Positions 11,806 to 24,929 of a stretch of DNA of 64,000 nt are shown here, piece after piece. How positions within the stretch are numbered: position 1 is the stretch's first letter; every line of letters begins with the position of its first letter. The notes beneath the pieces were generated by a model. The model searched no databases. It saw nothing but the letters and a program-made list of their open reading frames with translations, and was not told the origin of the DNA. The stretch is taken from positions 4,464,001 to 4,528,000 of the forward strand of contig JAHYIO010000001.1 of NCBI GenBank assembly GCA_020543525.1, read 5' to 3'. The translations under genes and the position numbers were made by a program. The DNA is from Coriolopsis trogii (taxonomy: Eukaryota; Basidiomycota; Agaricomycetes; Polyporales; Polyporaceae).

Positions 11806-12778
11806 GTATGGACAAGAGTACCCTCCGCCCAGATCGCATGCACCCGATTACAGTGCTGGCAACTGGGTAAGTCGAGCCTGCGGATCTGCGGATGATCAGA
11901 AGTACTCACATTTTGCCCTCTCTTATGCACAGCTGCGGATCGCGTTAGTTTCTGCATTAACCGCGTACTTGTCTCCTGCGCGCCGCAGGCTGAGTCGCCG
12001 AGCTTCCGTCGCTACGTCGCTCATGATACTAGGATCTGGTATGTTTTCGTGAACGGAGAATGTGATTGATTGTCTGCGACGAGGACCGGGCGGAGTTGAA
12101 CTCAGATTTGGACGGCGGTATCTCCGTACGACGTCGTCTTAACCATGAGTCATCGAAGTTGGAATTTGAAGGTATGAGGAGTGAATTTTAATATGAAGCG
12201 CAGGCAATGCCTCGTCCCTCCATGGCGCGCACGACACCTATGTAGGACGAGCTCATCATCTCGATGCTCGCCCCTCACGCACCGGGTTACGGCTAGCTCC
12301 CAGTCGAGGCAGGCCATCGGCCGCAATCTCCACGCGCCGTCGGCGACGCACGCAGTATCCCCTTGAAGCGAGCATTTCTACCTCTCCAGGCCCCCCGCCG
12401 TTGCTACGCCAACGACATGTGAGGCTCAAAGGCATCGAGGACTGGGAAGAAGTGCACAGGTTGCTACAGCGCATGATCATCACACTGTCTTGTACTGGTG
12501 GAATGGCCCATCATCGTCGTTTTCGAGCCTTTGTTTTCAGTAAACGGTCCCTAGTAGATATGTAGCGCTGAAGGTTTGCCGTAGGAGATCCGTAGAGTCC
12601 GGGAGGAAAGCAGGCTGGATGCGGCGGAAGCAGGTCCGGGAGGCCGGATAGAATGTGACGAGGGACACGTGACTGTGACTTTTACTGGGCTGGTCAGTAG
12701 TGGCGCGTCTTGAGTTCGGACTGCAGCTTTCCGCCTACCACCACCATCCCACTCGTTTCGACGTCAACATCCCACACA
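11806..12778. other. Intergenic region upstream of ISWI
   Basis: No supported gene. Several short frames exist but none has a domain or intron-exon structure. The last 100 bases (pyrimidine-rich, CCACCACCATCCC) are the probable leader of the remodeller gene. Confidence 0.5.
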
Positions 12779-15700
12779 ATGAGTGTACGTGTTTAAGTCT
12801 CCTTGATTTGAGTAATGCGTGTCTGACATTGATACAGAATCTAGATATTCCCATGGAGGACGACGTGCTCAGTGACGTCGTGCCGAGCAACATAGTCTCG
12901 CGTCAAGTGAGAGCAAACTTCATTCCAACACCCTCTTTTTGTAAGCTTACATTTTGGGCGCAGGAGAGTGAGGGAGGGGAAAGCGAATATGATGAAGAAG
13001 CGGGCGGCGAGATGGAGGTTGACGAGCTCGAGAGTGACGGGGAGAAGGTGAGCATTGTATTTTTGATCTGGTTTTCGAAGCGGCTCTCTCTGTGTTGGTG
13101 TAACCATTGTGTCCGCCATTACATGCGTCTGGGATGGGCGCGTGCCCATTGCAATTAGAGCGTTGTTCATAACCGCTGAGTGCTCATGCCTGCCATCTCG
13201 TTCCAGGACGAAGCATCCTCACCAACAAAAGCTGCAAAGGCCCACGCGTCAGAAGAGAGGCAGAAGAAGAAACAGAAACGGAAAGCAGACGAGGGTCAGC
13301 TCGCCGTCAAGCGGCAGGAGATGGATAAGGCGAAGGTGAGCACATCTATCTGTTAATGCGAAGTCACGCTACGCACGGTCGGCCGCGGTAGTCGGTCATG
13401 TCAAACATGTTGGGGCTTTTGTCCTTCTCTCCACAAAAGCGTCGGCCTGTTCCCCAGCTGTGTCAAAACGCGTGGAACGCGCGAGGACAATGTTCGCAAC
13501 GCCTGACATCCTTCCACCTTGCGCTCATTTTCACAATATGTACGGGACTGGGGCACGGTGCTCACCATGACAAAGATTTCGGATGCAGTCAAGCGCTACT
13601 CGTACCTCCTTGGCCAAACCGACCTGTTCAAACATTTCGTCGACTTGAAGGTATGTTCATGTCAGATCATTATGCCATATGTGTCATAGCTGAATGACAT
13701 CACAGAAAGCTCGAGACCCTGAGTACGCGGCAATGCTCGATGCTCAACCCAAACCTAAAGGACGAGGCAGGAAGAAGAATGTGTACGTCCTTGCCACGTT
13801 CCACGCGACCGTCCGGTTGACGATATGTGCGTAGTGACAAGGTTGCGCGTCATCGAAAGTCGGAAAAGGAAGAAGACGAAGAGCTTCTGAAAGACGGCGA
13901 GCTAGCTGTGGATGGCAATGATCAACCATATGTCTTCGAGGAGTCGCCCAGTTGTAAGTCCTAACTCCATTTGCCTCAGTGGTTAGCTCACACCCTCTCC
14001 AAGACGTCCATGGGACGATGCGGCCATACCAGCTGCAAGGATTGAACTGGATGGTGTCACTTCATCACAACGGCCTGAATGGTATCCTAGCAGACGAAAT
14101 GGTATGGGTTGCGTATTTTTCTCTCTCTCGTGCCCGGTCTGACTCCTGCGTCACAGGGGCTTGGGAAGACGTTGCAGACGATCTCGTTCTTGTCATATCT
14201 CAGGCATTACCGTAACATCCCTGGCCCTCACCTGATCGTCGTTCCAAAGTCGACCCTTCAGAACTGGGCGCGCGAGTTCGAAAAGTGGACACCTGACGTC
14301 AACACGGTCCTACTAACAGGTACCAAGGAGGAACGCGCGGAGATCATCTCGACACGTCTCTTGCCTCAGGACTTTGACGTGCTCATCACATCCTACGAAA
14401 TTTGTCTCATCGAGAAGAGCGCGCTCAAGAAGTTTTCGTTCGAGTACATCGTCATTGACGAGGCGCATCGCATCAAGAACGTAGACTCCATTCTCTCCCA
14501 GATCGTCCGATCTTTCATTTCTCGGGGTCGGTTACTCATCACCGGCACTCCGCTCCAGAACAACATGAAGGAGCTGTTCGCGTTGCTTAACTTCATCTGC
14601 CCCGAAATCTTCTCAGACTATGCCGACTTGGAGAGCTTCTTGCACAAGGACGAGGAAGAGGTGGAGGGCGACGAGGAGAAGAGCAAGAAGGTTGTCGAGG
14701 CACTGCACAAGATTCTCCGACCATTCCTGCTCCGTCGTGTCAAGAGCGACGTGGAGAAGAACTTGTTGCCCAGTACGTAAAGGTGTCCGAGAGTCAAAAG
14801 GCCTACTAACAATGGCATGCAGAGAAGGAGATCAATATCTACGTTGGCCTGACCGAGATGCAGCGGAAATGGTACCGCTCCGTCCTCGAGAAGGACATCG
14901 ATGCAGTAAACGGTACGGTTTCAACGCATACCATGCACTCTGTCATCACTCACCGCCACTTAGGCCTTACGGGAAAGAAGGAGGGCAAGACACGGCTCAT
15001 GAACATCGTTATGCAGCTTCGCAAAGTTACTTGCCATCCGTATCTCTTCGATGGTGCCGAGCCTGGACCACCGTATACAACCGACGAACATCTCGTCGAA
15101 AACTCTGGCAAAATGGTTATTCTCGACAAGCTGCTGAAGAACATGAAAGCGAAGGGTTCTCGTGTCCTTATCTTTAGCCAGATGAGTCGCATGCTCGATA
15201 TCCTCGAAGACTACTGTCTGTTCCGTGGCTACAGTACGTCGTCATTGAGATTCACCTGCGGAGAGACTCATCATACTGATGTCTATATCTGCAGAGTACT
15301 GCCGTATTGACGGTGGTACCGCACACGAGGACCGTATCGTCGCCATTGACGAGTACAACAAGCCAGACAGCGAGAAGTTCATTTTCCTCCTCACAACGCG
15401 CGCTGGTGGACTGGGTATCAACCTCACGACCGCCGACATTGTGGTCCTGTATGATAGCGACTGGAACCCGCAAGCCGATCTGCAAGCCATGGATCGGGCT
15501 CATCGCATTGGGCAGACAAAACAAGTTTATGTCTTCCGCTTCATCACGGAGGGCAGTGTCGAGGAGCGTATGTTGGAGCGGGCAGCGCAGAAGCTGCGTC
15601 TAGATCAACTGGTCATTCAGCAAGGTCGAACGCAAGAGAAGAAGGGTACGTGTATTGATATAATGCCGACAGCACGGGTTGCTGATTCGTCTCCCGGTAG

Positions 15701-17280
15701 CTGCGAACAAGGAGGAGCTCCTTGAGATGATCGCGCACGGCGCTGAGCATATCGTCAACTCTTCCGAAGAGTCAGTGTTTCTGTGACTGGCGGTCCCCGC
15801 TGGCAATCTGACCTTTTTACAGCTTGATGGTCAACGATGACATCGATGAGATCATCCAGCGCGGCGAACAACGAACTCAGCAGCTCAATAGCAAGTACGA
15901 GGGCCTCTCTTTCGAGGACCTGAGCAACTTTAAGAGCGAAGCATCAGTACAGCAATGGGAGGGCGAAGACTTCCGCGGGCAGCGCAAGACGTTGCACTTG
16001 AATCCTCTGTCTCTCTCCAAGCGCGAGCGGAAGCTCAACTACTCAGTCGACAGCTACTTCAAGGAGACGATGCGCGCGGGTCCGTCGAAAACGGAGAAGG
16101 CACCGAAGATTCCGAGGGCGCCGAAACAGATCCAGATGTGAGTGCCCCCAAGTTCTGAATTCGTATTGTATCTGGGGTGCTGACGACTGAACAACAGGCA
16201 AGACTTCCAGTTCTTCCCTCCACGACTTGCTGAGCTGCAGGAGCAAGAGCTCGCGGCGCACAAGCGCCTGAACGACATCCCTGCAGTCGCCCGAGAGCCA
16301 GCGGGACCTGAGGATACAGCGGAGAAGCTCGAGGAGGAACGGAAGGCCGCACAAGAATTCATCGACAATGGTGCGTGCTATGGGTGTGCTTGCATTGAGG
16401 GCAAATGCTGACGTGGGGGCGGGATCACATAGCTGAGCCTCTCACTGAGGAACAGCAGGCGGAGAAAGAGGCACTCGTCGCTCAAGGCTTCGAGGACTGG
16501 AGCAGGCGCGACTTCCAGCAGTTTGTGCGCGCACTGGAGACATACGGATGGTGAGCCGCGCCGTTCATATCGTGTTATGCACGTCGAGTGACTCGTGGTA
16601 CTCTCCAGGACGGATGACTATGAGTTGCTCGCGTCCGAAATCCAAGACAAGACTGCGGACGACGTCGCGAGATACTACCCTGTCTTCAAGAAGAAGTGGA
16701 AGGAGCTTGCTGAGTATCCCCGTATTAAGGCCCGCATCGAGGAAGGCGAAGCCAAGCGGAACAAGCGCTCTAACCTGGAAGCGCTCCTCGCCAAGAAGAT
16801 CGCGTCCGTGCGGTACCCGATGCAAGAACTCGAGCTCAATTACCCGACGACGAAGGGGAAGGTTTATTCCGAGGAGGAGGACCGGTACCTCCTCTGTCGC
16901 TTGAATCACTACGGCATGCAGGCCGAGGACGTGTACGAGCGCATCAAGAAGGATATCACGGAGTTCCCCGTCTTCCGCTTCGACTGGTTTTTCAAGAGCC
17001 GGAGCCCGCAGGAGCTTCAGCGGAGATGTAACACCCTCCTCGGTATGATAGAGAAGGAGGCCGAGGGGAAGCAAGCCGAGGAGGTGAAGACGAAGGCTAC
17101 GAAGGGAAAGGTACGTCACTCTACCGGTCTCGGTTTGTTTCTGTTTCGATTACTCATGGGCTGCTGTAGAAACGGGGTATCGAGGCGATTCAAGAGCAGG
17201 ACAAGGCTGAGGCATCACGGTCGTCAACACCGGCGAGCACGAGCGCGTCGAAGCGGCAGCCCAAGAAGCGGAAGACGTGA
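12779..17280 (+). CDS. ISWI: ISWI-family chromatin-remodelling ATPase
   Basis: Nuclear ATP-dependent nucleosome-spacing motor of ISW1/ISW2-type complexes. Eighteen phase-consistent exons: 12779-12784, 12838-12906, 12964-13047, 13207-13335, 13576-13650, 13706-13782, 13835-13953, 14004-14101, 14157-14772, 14823-14912, 14964-15233, 15295-15645, 15701-15770, 15823-16137, 16198-16370, 16433-16550, 16609-17110, 17170-17280 (1090 aa). The order is an acidic N-terminus; a segment reading [15 protein letters not shown]; the SNF2 ATPase with Walker A GLGKT at 220-224, DEAH at 320-323, the motif [11 protein letters not shown] and the C-lobe motif [31 protein letters not shown]; then HAND, SANT ([21 protein letters not shown]) and SLIDE modules; and a basic tail QPKKRKT that could serve as a nuclear signal. 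The first exon holds only two codons. The 240-nt intron 13336-13575 is the least certain junction. ISW1 and ISW2 cannot be separated by eye. Confidence 0.95.
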
Positions 17281-17706
17281 GCCGGCTCGCTGGTCGTCTG
17301 CCTACCCCGTCTTGTTTTCTGTGCGATTCTGGTCTGTACACTTAGACTACTATGATATGTATGGCATGTCTGTATGCTGCGTAATCTTGCTTTCTCTGGA
17401 GGAACGCTTGTTTGCACGTTACGGCTTGTTGTCATGATGCCTTCTGTTCTGATGGATCCGGATAAACCTCGCTTCCATACATGGTGCTGGGACCAGCAGT
17501 GGCTAAGTAGCCAAAGGTGCGATATGGGTATCCATAAGGGTACTACAACGTTGCACGATCGTAAGCAAACGTAGGGCATGAGTTATCAGCGTTTGTAGCT
17601 GGCAACATAAATTCATAGGCACCTGGCATACGGCATTGGCAAGTCCGGAACCGAGGCTTACTGATAAGTTAGCCACGCACGCTCGGGGTCAATAGTCCAC
17701 CATCGA
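17281..17706. other. Convergent 3' region
   Basis: This short interval separates the stops of the remodeller and the F-box gene and must hold both 3' ends. No other gene or repeat is visible. Confidence 0.6.
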
Positions 17707-19513
17707 TCAGTACAGGCCGGAGTCCCCGTCGGTGCTGGAATTCGAGTTGGAGGCAGGATGTGCATGTTCGACATTCGTCGAGAGCGCCATCCAGTGCTCG
17801 CGCTCCTCTCGCCGGACCATGGCCAAGAGCCGGACGAGGTGCGCAGTCTGTGTCCAGAGCGCCGCGTGCGCCTCGCGAGCGCGGACGTGCTCCGGATCGC
17901 CATCGCCATCCAGCGCCCCGGCGGAGACGATCGCGAACTCGGGGTGCGTGCAGTGCGCGGAGAGGAGCGCGGCGACGTCTTCTGGGGCGCTGATCGGGGA
18001 GTCTCCGACGTCGAGGAGGACGAGGCGGGACGGGCGCACGCTTCTGCGGAGCACTCTGCTGCTATCTATGCCCGTACCGATATGCCCTCGCGCTCCGGTA
18101 CTAGTGGAAGGAGGGCGGATAGCGTTCAGCGGCAGGGCGAGCTCGGAGAGCTTGGGGCAGAGCGTGAGGAGAGGCAGAAGGCCGTCCAGGGATACCTCCG
18201 CAAGCCTGCCCGCGCAGTATGGCGGGACGAGGCGGAGCGACTGTAGCCTTGGGCAGGCGGCGGCCAGCGCGCGGACGAACGTGTCGTCTGGGCGGAGGAA
18301 GAACGAGGCGATGGCGAGCTCGGTGAGCTCGAGGCAGGCGAAAAGCGGCTGGAGGGTGGTGATGTCGAGTACGCATTCGGGGTGGTCGAGTGGGGGGATG
18401 GCGTTTAGGGAGCGCATGAGCGGGATGCTCGAGGGGAGCGGGAAGGAGAGTCGGAGAGCGGAGAGGGCGTCCCGGCTTGGGGAACGGCTCAGGGCGGTTA
18501 GGAAAGACTCGAGTGCGACGCTCGATGGGTCGTGTGCTGCTGACAGGTGGACCTCGGACAGCTGACTGGATGACATGAGGTCGACGACGGCCGCGAGGGA
18601 CGGCTCTAGTCGTATCACATTGACGTGAAACACGGCCAAGCTCGGGAAAATGGGGACGTTTGCACCCTCCAAGCGCTCATGTATGCCTGTGTTTCGTGGA
18701 AGAAAGATCTTGGCTACCGATAGGCTTGGGAGGGTAGCAAGATGCACAAGCGCGTCGTCGAGTAGCGGAAGATATAGGTCAATAGTCTCCAGGTGATGCA
18801 ACTGCATGATTGCGCGGGAGACTACAGGGTCGAGCGGTCCCACAGCTGAGCGGCATTGCACGGATAGATGCCGCAGGAGGGGGCACTTGACGTGTAGGGA
18901 ACGGAGGATAGGCAGGAGGAGAGTATCGCTAGGCGGTTGTCCAACGTGCAGGGTAGTGAGCTTGGGACCGAGAAGCTGATAACCATACTCGAACACGTCC
19001 GCGTCGGACTCCTCCCATACGAGCTCCTGTAGATTCGGTAGAAACGGGGGAGGACCGGGTCGGTAGAGACATAAGGTGCAGTAGGCGTCGTCGTCGAGGT
19101 CGGGATCCAGTCCGAACCGTTTGAAGGAAGTCACAAGAGCTGCATTGGCCTGGAACCTATTCCAGTCGGAAGGGTCTGGCGGCCGGGTCATAATCTGTCA
19201 TCGACCGGTATGAGCGGCGGGAGCCTCCTGAAAGGCGGAGAAGAGAGCGCCTTACCAGGGAGAGACAGCCATCAGTGGCGTCCGCGACTTCGTCGGCCCA
19301 GACGTCAGGAGGCATACACTTGACGAGGGGGCGCAGGCCGAAGAGTCGACTCCAGAGGACCTTTGAGGCGACACGGTGGAATGCCCTGCATGTCAAGTTC
19401 AAGGCGGCCACGTCCGCTCTGCAATCCGCATCATAGCCACCCTCGTACGCTTGTACGCATATATTCCTGAGAATGTCTGCGCAGAGGAGACAACGGGGTA
19501 TGCTAGAGTTCAT
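17707..19513 (-). CDS. F-box / leucine-rich repeat-like protein
   Basis: Likely substrate adaptor of an SCF ubiquitin ligase. Exons, minus strand: 19513-19256 and 19194-17707, split by a 61-nt intron (GTAAGG..ACAG) in phase 0 (581 aa). The N-terminus carries an F-box-like helix set (LCADILRNICVQAY .. LNLTCRAFHRVASKVLWSRL), the usual position in basidiomycete F-box proteins. The remainder is a long alternation of Leu-rich strands and helices (LPNLQELVW, LRSLHVKCPLLRHLSV, LTELAIASFF, LSELALPL), consistent with degenerate leucine-rich repeats, ending in a Ser/Asn tail. The target protein is unknown. It is convergent with the ISWI gene. A long open frame on the opposite strand (17732-18565) is a GC-rich shadow. 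Confidence 0.8.
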
Positions 19514-22500
19514 CCTAATGGAGTCAAAGAGTGGGTATCCGCAGAAAGAGAAATCAAGAGGGTGTCCGGGTGAGAAAGATTGAATCGTACCCTAGTGATT
19601 TATGCAGCGGGTTGGGTATGGCCTCCTTCCCGGTATACAGCCAGGACTATATGGTTCAAACGAGACGCCTCGCGGGACACGGAGATGACGTCCCTGCGCA
19701 CATGCAAATTCGCGTGAACAGATGGCGAGGTGTCGGGGCGAACGAGGCCGACAGGAGCATCCGTTCTCGGAGGAATCAACGCAGAGGAGGTAGATGAAGC
19801 GGAGGCTGCACTGACCTTCGGCGACGCCGCTTCTCTTGATTTCTGTCTGCGCCTGAACGGAGTCCGATTCTGCTTGCCCGTCCGTCCTAGTCGAGCTGGG
19901 TCAACAAGCCATGCGCAGACCTCGCCCCCAGCGACCTTCAGGGCTTCTACGCGTTCGGAAAGAAGGGGTCGTTGAGCCGCGACCACGGCGGAATTCAGGG
20001 ATGATGTAACCTCCGATCTGCAACGGAGAATACGACGTCCTCACCCACGGGAGCCTCCCCTGTCCATCAAAATCAATCCCAGACGCCCGCTCTGATACGT
20101 GCCGATGCGCAGCCCAGTGCGTTCTCCACCTAGCCTGAGCGGGCACGAAGGTGCACCGATGTACAGTACTCCTCCATCAACAGCAGTCGGTGACGGCGGC
20201 TCCGAGCAAGCCCGCAGTACTGACTTCTGCATCGATGATAGATGCGCAGTAAGCAGGATCTGTAAGACGGTCCACCCAATCGCGGGAGCCTAGTCTCGAT
20301 CATCCCGAGCCTTTGGGGCATGAAACAACCATCAGCGCGCACGAGGATATTATTTCAATGCCCAACAGCGAGAAAGCGTCGCGTACATGCAGTGACCATG
20401 CCAATAACAGGCCTTCTACGGCTGCGAAATCTTGAGCTTAGGAGATGAACGCCTCGGCTCATGCACGCTTGTAACACATTACGAGCGCAGGCCGACCGGA
20501 GGCTTCGTTACGGCTTCGCAAAGTAGGCAGATTTCCGATATCCGCGGAAACGCTCGTCGGTTGGAGCCTTCGCCCGAATCTTGTTACTCATATATGCGTA
20601 CGGCAGGATACAGTCGTCTTAGCTGTCCCTATGAGGGTCAGAATATGTAAGCACCCGTTCCTGAATACGACCGCATTGGAGGTCGTGAGGTGCCACGGAG
20701 GTGTCCACCTAGATCCGTCTCCAGACGTGACGGGAAAGAGCGTTTAAATGCAAGTGGTGAGATAGTGTTGTAGTTCGAATCCGAGATCGATTCGACTCAC
20801 CCGACGCGAGTCTTCACTGCGTCTTTCTCCTGTCATCGTTGAGAAGACCGCAGCTAAGAAGCAGCGTGGGGAGCGCAGATTGGTGTCGTGCCGACCCCGT
20901 ACCGCAGATCCATCCCACGCCCACGAGATTACGAAGGTGGACGAGCTTCCACGGCCATTCGTCGCGTCTGCATGCGTGCATTCTCGACGTCTACGAGTAC
21001 CTTCCGTGAGTGTGATTGCTGCAATGTTCCTCAGATACCTCCGGTGTGCTCGGAGGGTGGCGTAATACGGGATGCGTGGGGAAGACAACTTCTTCGTGCT
21101 ACCGCTTGCTTGCTTTGGGCGGGGTCAGCAGACATATAGTATCGAAGACGAGCGAACAACGCACTTTCTGACGTCCGACAAAGTGAGCGCAGTCGGGCAA
21201 GATTGCAAGTGGACAGTTTCTCACCGATCTCTCTGCCAGGATGAGTGAGAACCTGCTAATATTCGTAGAATGTCCCTAGTAAGCAATACTCCTGAAGATG
21301 GGCGACCATATTTCTCGTGGGTACATAGCTTCTCTCCTTGCGCTCGTCAGATCATGAGTCCTGAGCGAGATGATCGGTCAGTCAATCAGGATTACCGTCA
21401 AATTATAACATATATACCAATGGCATTGCGCCACTATTCTTGTTGGTGAATCTTCGCTCTACCACCGTTTCTTGTCACTCAATGAGTATTTAGAGCTTCT
21501 GTGACACGGGCTCCCTGAAAGATTTTTAGCGCATCCACCGTCCTTCTCTCCAATCCGAAGATACGAATTTTCTTGCTTGTCTCAACTGGTTGGCGTTCGC
21601 ATGATCATAATTCTGATTCAAAGCAACTTAGAAAAGGGATGTCAGTACCAGCCAACCGTCTCGGATCCGAGACGCTGACCTGACTCGGTGCCAACATTGA
21701 GTGCAACTACGAGGCAGCCATCCTTCAATGAACTGCAGGACTCCACTGAAACACATCGTAGGCGGCGAAATGGAGGGAAGGCCCAGCAGTTCAGATATTA
21801 TCGCACGACGCGATAACCAAACGCGTCTTGTCACGCGTGATGGACGCGTTCCAAATCCGGCATGGTAACGCGTCGAGCGCCCATAAGTCACGCACCTACC
21901 TTTGCGCACGTCGAGACGGCATGCACAGCAAGAGCGCGAGAGCGGGGATGGTGAACAAGCGAACAAAGTCGACTTCGAAGGGGAGGGTGAAGGCATAGAC
22001 GCACGCTGATGCAAGGCATGCAGTAAAATCTTGAAGCGTAGGCTTACAGCGGGCTCTGATATGGAGGTCGGAGAAAGGCTGAGGGAACTTGGATGGAATA
22101 AAACTTGTACTGGCCGACGATGTTGAGGGACATACTGATCTCATTCGATAGAGACTTGGGAGGCAAGCCTCGGCGCTCGACGTCGAAGTTTGTTCGTTGA
22201 CCTGAACCTGAGAACATGAAGTGTGTGCAATCATAGCATTCGGAGGCACGGACAGCTAACCGCCCACGCACCTTGGCGGTTTATGGACTGTACACCTCGC
22301 TGCGTGCAGATGCCGAGGCCTGGGACCACTGTTTTGTGCACTATGTCAGACAAGCGTTGGTACAATCGGAGGCATCGCTGACAGAGGTGTAGAGGGAGTG
22401 GTGGGATTCGAGAATGACGTGGAGGTGAGACGATGTCAGAGGATGTTCTGCTTGGGATGTATCGTTGGACTTTGTGACAGATCAGTCAGGTAGATCGAGA

Positions 22501-22691
22501 GAGGAACGCCTCTGATGGTATGTCGACGTGTTGTCCGGACATAGCATAGACCAAATACCTGTGTACCCTGCTATCGTGGTGTGGCGAGGACGGGAGCCGC
22601 GTTCTGGAACCATGATCTTCTAGCAATCGGAGATATTACACGATGGATACTGCATTCACTGCTGTCGCTCGACGTTACACGCACGCCCCGA
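19514..22691. other. Gene-poor interval of 3.2 kb
   Basis: No gene can be supported. Frames up to about 128 codons occur on both strands (for example 19600-19986 minus) but lack domains, splice structure or mutual consistency. A diverged copy of the dispersed repeat family lies at about 21800-22030. An AT-rich stretch at 21390-21420 stands out in a GC-rich neighbourhood. The rightmost part is the 3' flank of CCT3. Confidence 0.45.
21800..22030. repeat. Diverged copy D of the dispersed repeat family
   Basis: Two blocks match copy B at 43385-44075. The first is GTCACGCGTGATGGACGCG followed by GTCGAGCGCCCATAAGTC. The second is GCGGGGATGGTGAACAAGCG followed by a GTCGA.TTCGAAG core. The roughly 350 bp that separate these blocks in copy B are missing here. 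The ends are not defined. Confidence 0.5.
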
Positions 22692-24763
22692 TCAGCCCTC
22701 CATCTCTTCAGGAGGAGGCGCACCGCCACCACCGCCTTGCTCCCTGTCCTTGCGCGTCGCCTTCACGACGTCGTCGACGCGGAGCAGCACGCGGGAAGCT
22801 TCGATGGCCGTTTTCAGCGTTTGCACCTGCGCGAGGGAGCCAAGTGAGCATGGACAGCGACATCAGGAGGTACGCATAGCCACGTACCTTCACGCTCGCA
22901 GACTCGTACAGCCCGTACTCCTTCATGTCGACGATCTTGCCCGTCTCGCCGTTGATGCCCCACGAGTGCTCGCCGTTAGCATGCTTGGCCTGCGCCAAGT
23001 CGGGACGCATACATCAGTCATGGCAAAAAGTGGAAAGAACCCATGGTGGTGTCATGGAGGAACTGGACGTACGCGCAACTCTGTCAGGACCCGGATCGCA
23101 TTCCCGCCGCTGTTCTGGACGAGTGTCCTCGGGATGACCTCCATCGCGTCCGCCACAGCGCGGAACGGCCAGCCCTCGACGCCCGTCACGCTCCGCGCCT
23201 TCGCGTGCAGCCCGACGCTGATCGCCATCTCCGTCGCGCCTCCGCCGGGGGCGAGGGTGGGGTCGAAGAACACGTTGCGGGCGACGGACATGGCGTCCGC
23301 GAGGTTCCTATCGATCTCGTTCAAGATGTCCTTGGACGGCCCGCGGAGGAGGATCGTGCACGCCTGCGGCTCCTTGCACTCGGTGAGGAACGTGAAGTAC
23401 TCGTCGCCGATCTTCTCGATGTTGAACAGTCCGCACTTCGTGCCGACGTCCGCCTCGCGCAGGTCGTCGACGCGGTTGACGATCGTTGCGCCGACAGCGC
23501 GCGCGATGCGGTTGTTGTCCGTCTTGCGCACCCGGCGGATGGCGGAGACGTTCGCCTTGTAGAAAAAGTGCTGTGCGTAGTCTTCGTGCATGTACGGCGT
23601 GGGTGGTAGGTCGGGAGTGCGAAACGCATGAGGGACGTACCTGAGATGCCCTTTTCCGTAATGACGAGGTCGGGCTTGAACTCGAGGATCTTCTCGACCA
23701 TCGTCCTAACCTGCTCCTCCTCGATCTCCTGTATCCGTGCCCAGTCCGCCTCCTTCGAGATCTCGATGTTCGTCTGCGACTCGCCCTTCTTGTACTCCAA
23801 CGGGCAGTCCAGGAGCACGATGCGCGGGTTGGCGATCCGTCGCCGCATTTTCGGGTGGGTGATGTCCTTGTTGAGCATGATCCCATCCAGGACCCTGCTC
23901 TGCTCGATCTCGCCTCCGGGAATCTTCTCGACACGTGCGTAGCGCTTGATGTCAACCGTCTTGAGGGCGCCATCCTCGTGGGCGACGGTACGGACCGCCT
24001 GGAGCGCGAGCTTGCACATGAGGTCGGACCAGCGCATGACGAACTTTGTGCCGATGGAAGTCTTGATGAGAGAGAGCATTTGCTCGTCGTCGTTCACGTC
24101 GATGGGGATGGAGATGCGCTTGATGATCTCGAGGGCCTCTTTGAGGGCCTTGTTGTATGCCGAGATGATCACGACGGGATGGATGTCGCGTTCAAGCTGT
24201 GCGAGAGACTGGGCAAGGATCTCTCCCGCTACGTAGACGGGTAAGTGAACATGTTGCAGTCATCTGTGTATAGATGGGGGGCGTACCGAGGATGATCACA
24301 CTCGTAGTACCATCTCCGCACTCCTCGTCTTGTGTCCTGCTCAGCTCGATCATGTTCTTCGCGGCGGGATGTGCGACATCAATTTCTCGTAGGATGGCAT
24401 TGCCGTCATTTGTGAGGCTTGATGTATACGCGTGTTGGAAACGAAGATGCGCAAAGCGTAAGTGAAGACTCACAGAATACCGCCCATAGGATCCAAAATC
24501 ATTTTGAGCATGGCTTTTGGGCCGAGACATGTCCGGATGACATCTGCGACAGTCTACAACATTTCGCGGTCAAGGATAAGCGCATCAGAATGTATGCTGT
24601 CAATACTGTACCTTGGCAGCGGTGATATTTGAGATCTGAGCTTTCCGTCCTGATTGCCTTTCAGGCGCAGTGTCTACGACGCCTGGTGAGACGACTCCTG
24701 TCGCGGTGACGGGTGTAAAGACGCACTCATAACAAACACTGGTGTCTGTCCGCCCGCCTGCAT
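22692..24763 (-). CDS. CCT3: Chaperonin TCP-1 complex subunit gamma
   Basis: Subunit 3 of the cytosolic eight-membered TRiC/CCT ring, which folds actin, tubulin and WD proteins using ATP. Eight phase-consistent exons, minus strand: 24763-24727, 24673-24612, 24553-24474, 24417-24287, 24228-23641, 23581-23073, 22989-22888, 22826-22692 (547 aa, the usual length). Signatures in order are [13 protein letters not shown], the ATP-binding loop [41 protein letters not shown], the nucleotide motif [15 protein letters not shown], the gamma-type apical region [41 protein letters not shown], the equatorial motif [13 protein letters not shown] and [17 protein letters not shown]. Start [12 protein letters not shown] agrees with CCT3 orthologues. 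It is divergent from ATG101. A broken copy of part of exon 5 lies at 11455-11805. Confidence 0.97.
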
Positions 24764-24929
24764 TATGTTCGTGAAGTGTGGGACGGGTTATGGGGAGGAA
24801 AGAGGGGTTGGTCGGATTTCGAGAAGAGTCCAAGGCAGAGGTGGAAGACGGGCGTCTCTACTACTCTTTTCAGCCACCTGCCCTCCTACCTTCCCCTCTC
24901 GTACATAACATAACGCCTCAATACGCACG
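24764..24929. promoter_or_regulatory. Shared divergent promoter of CCT3 and ATG101
   Basis: Only 166 bp separate the two start codons, so both core promoters and both leaders must fit here. The ATG101 side holds a pyrimidine-rich run (CTGCCCTCCTACCTTCCCC) followed by GTACATAACATAACG. No clear TATA box is seen. Confidence 0.6.

Noticed and set aside
13954..13979. 26-nt intron in the ISWI gene
   Set aside because: The acceptor at 14003 gives a 50-nt intron and the expected [14 protein letters not shown] reading.
17732..18565. 277-codon plus-strand frame
   Set aside because: It lies wholly antisense to the F-box gene and is Arg/Ser-rich in the way expected of a shadow of a GC-rich exon.
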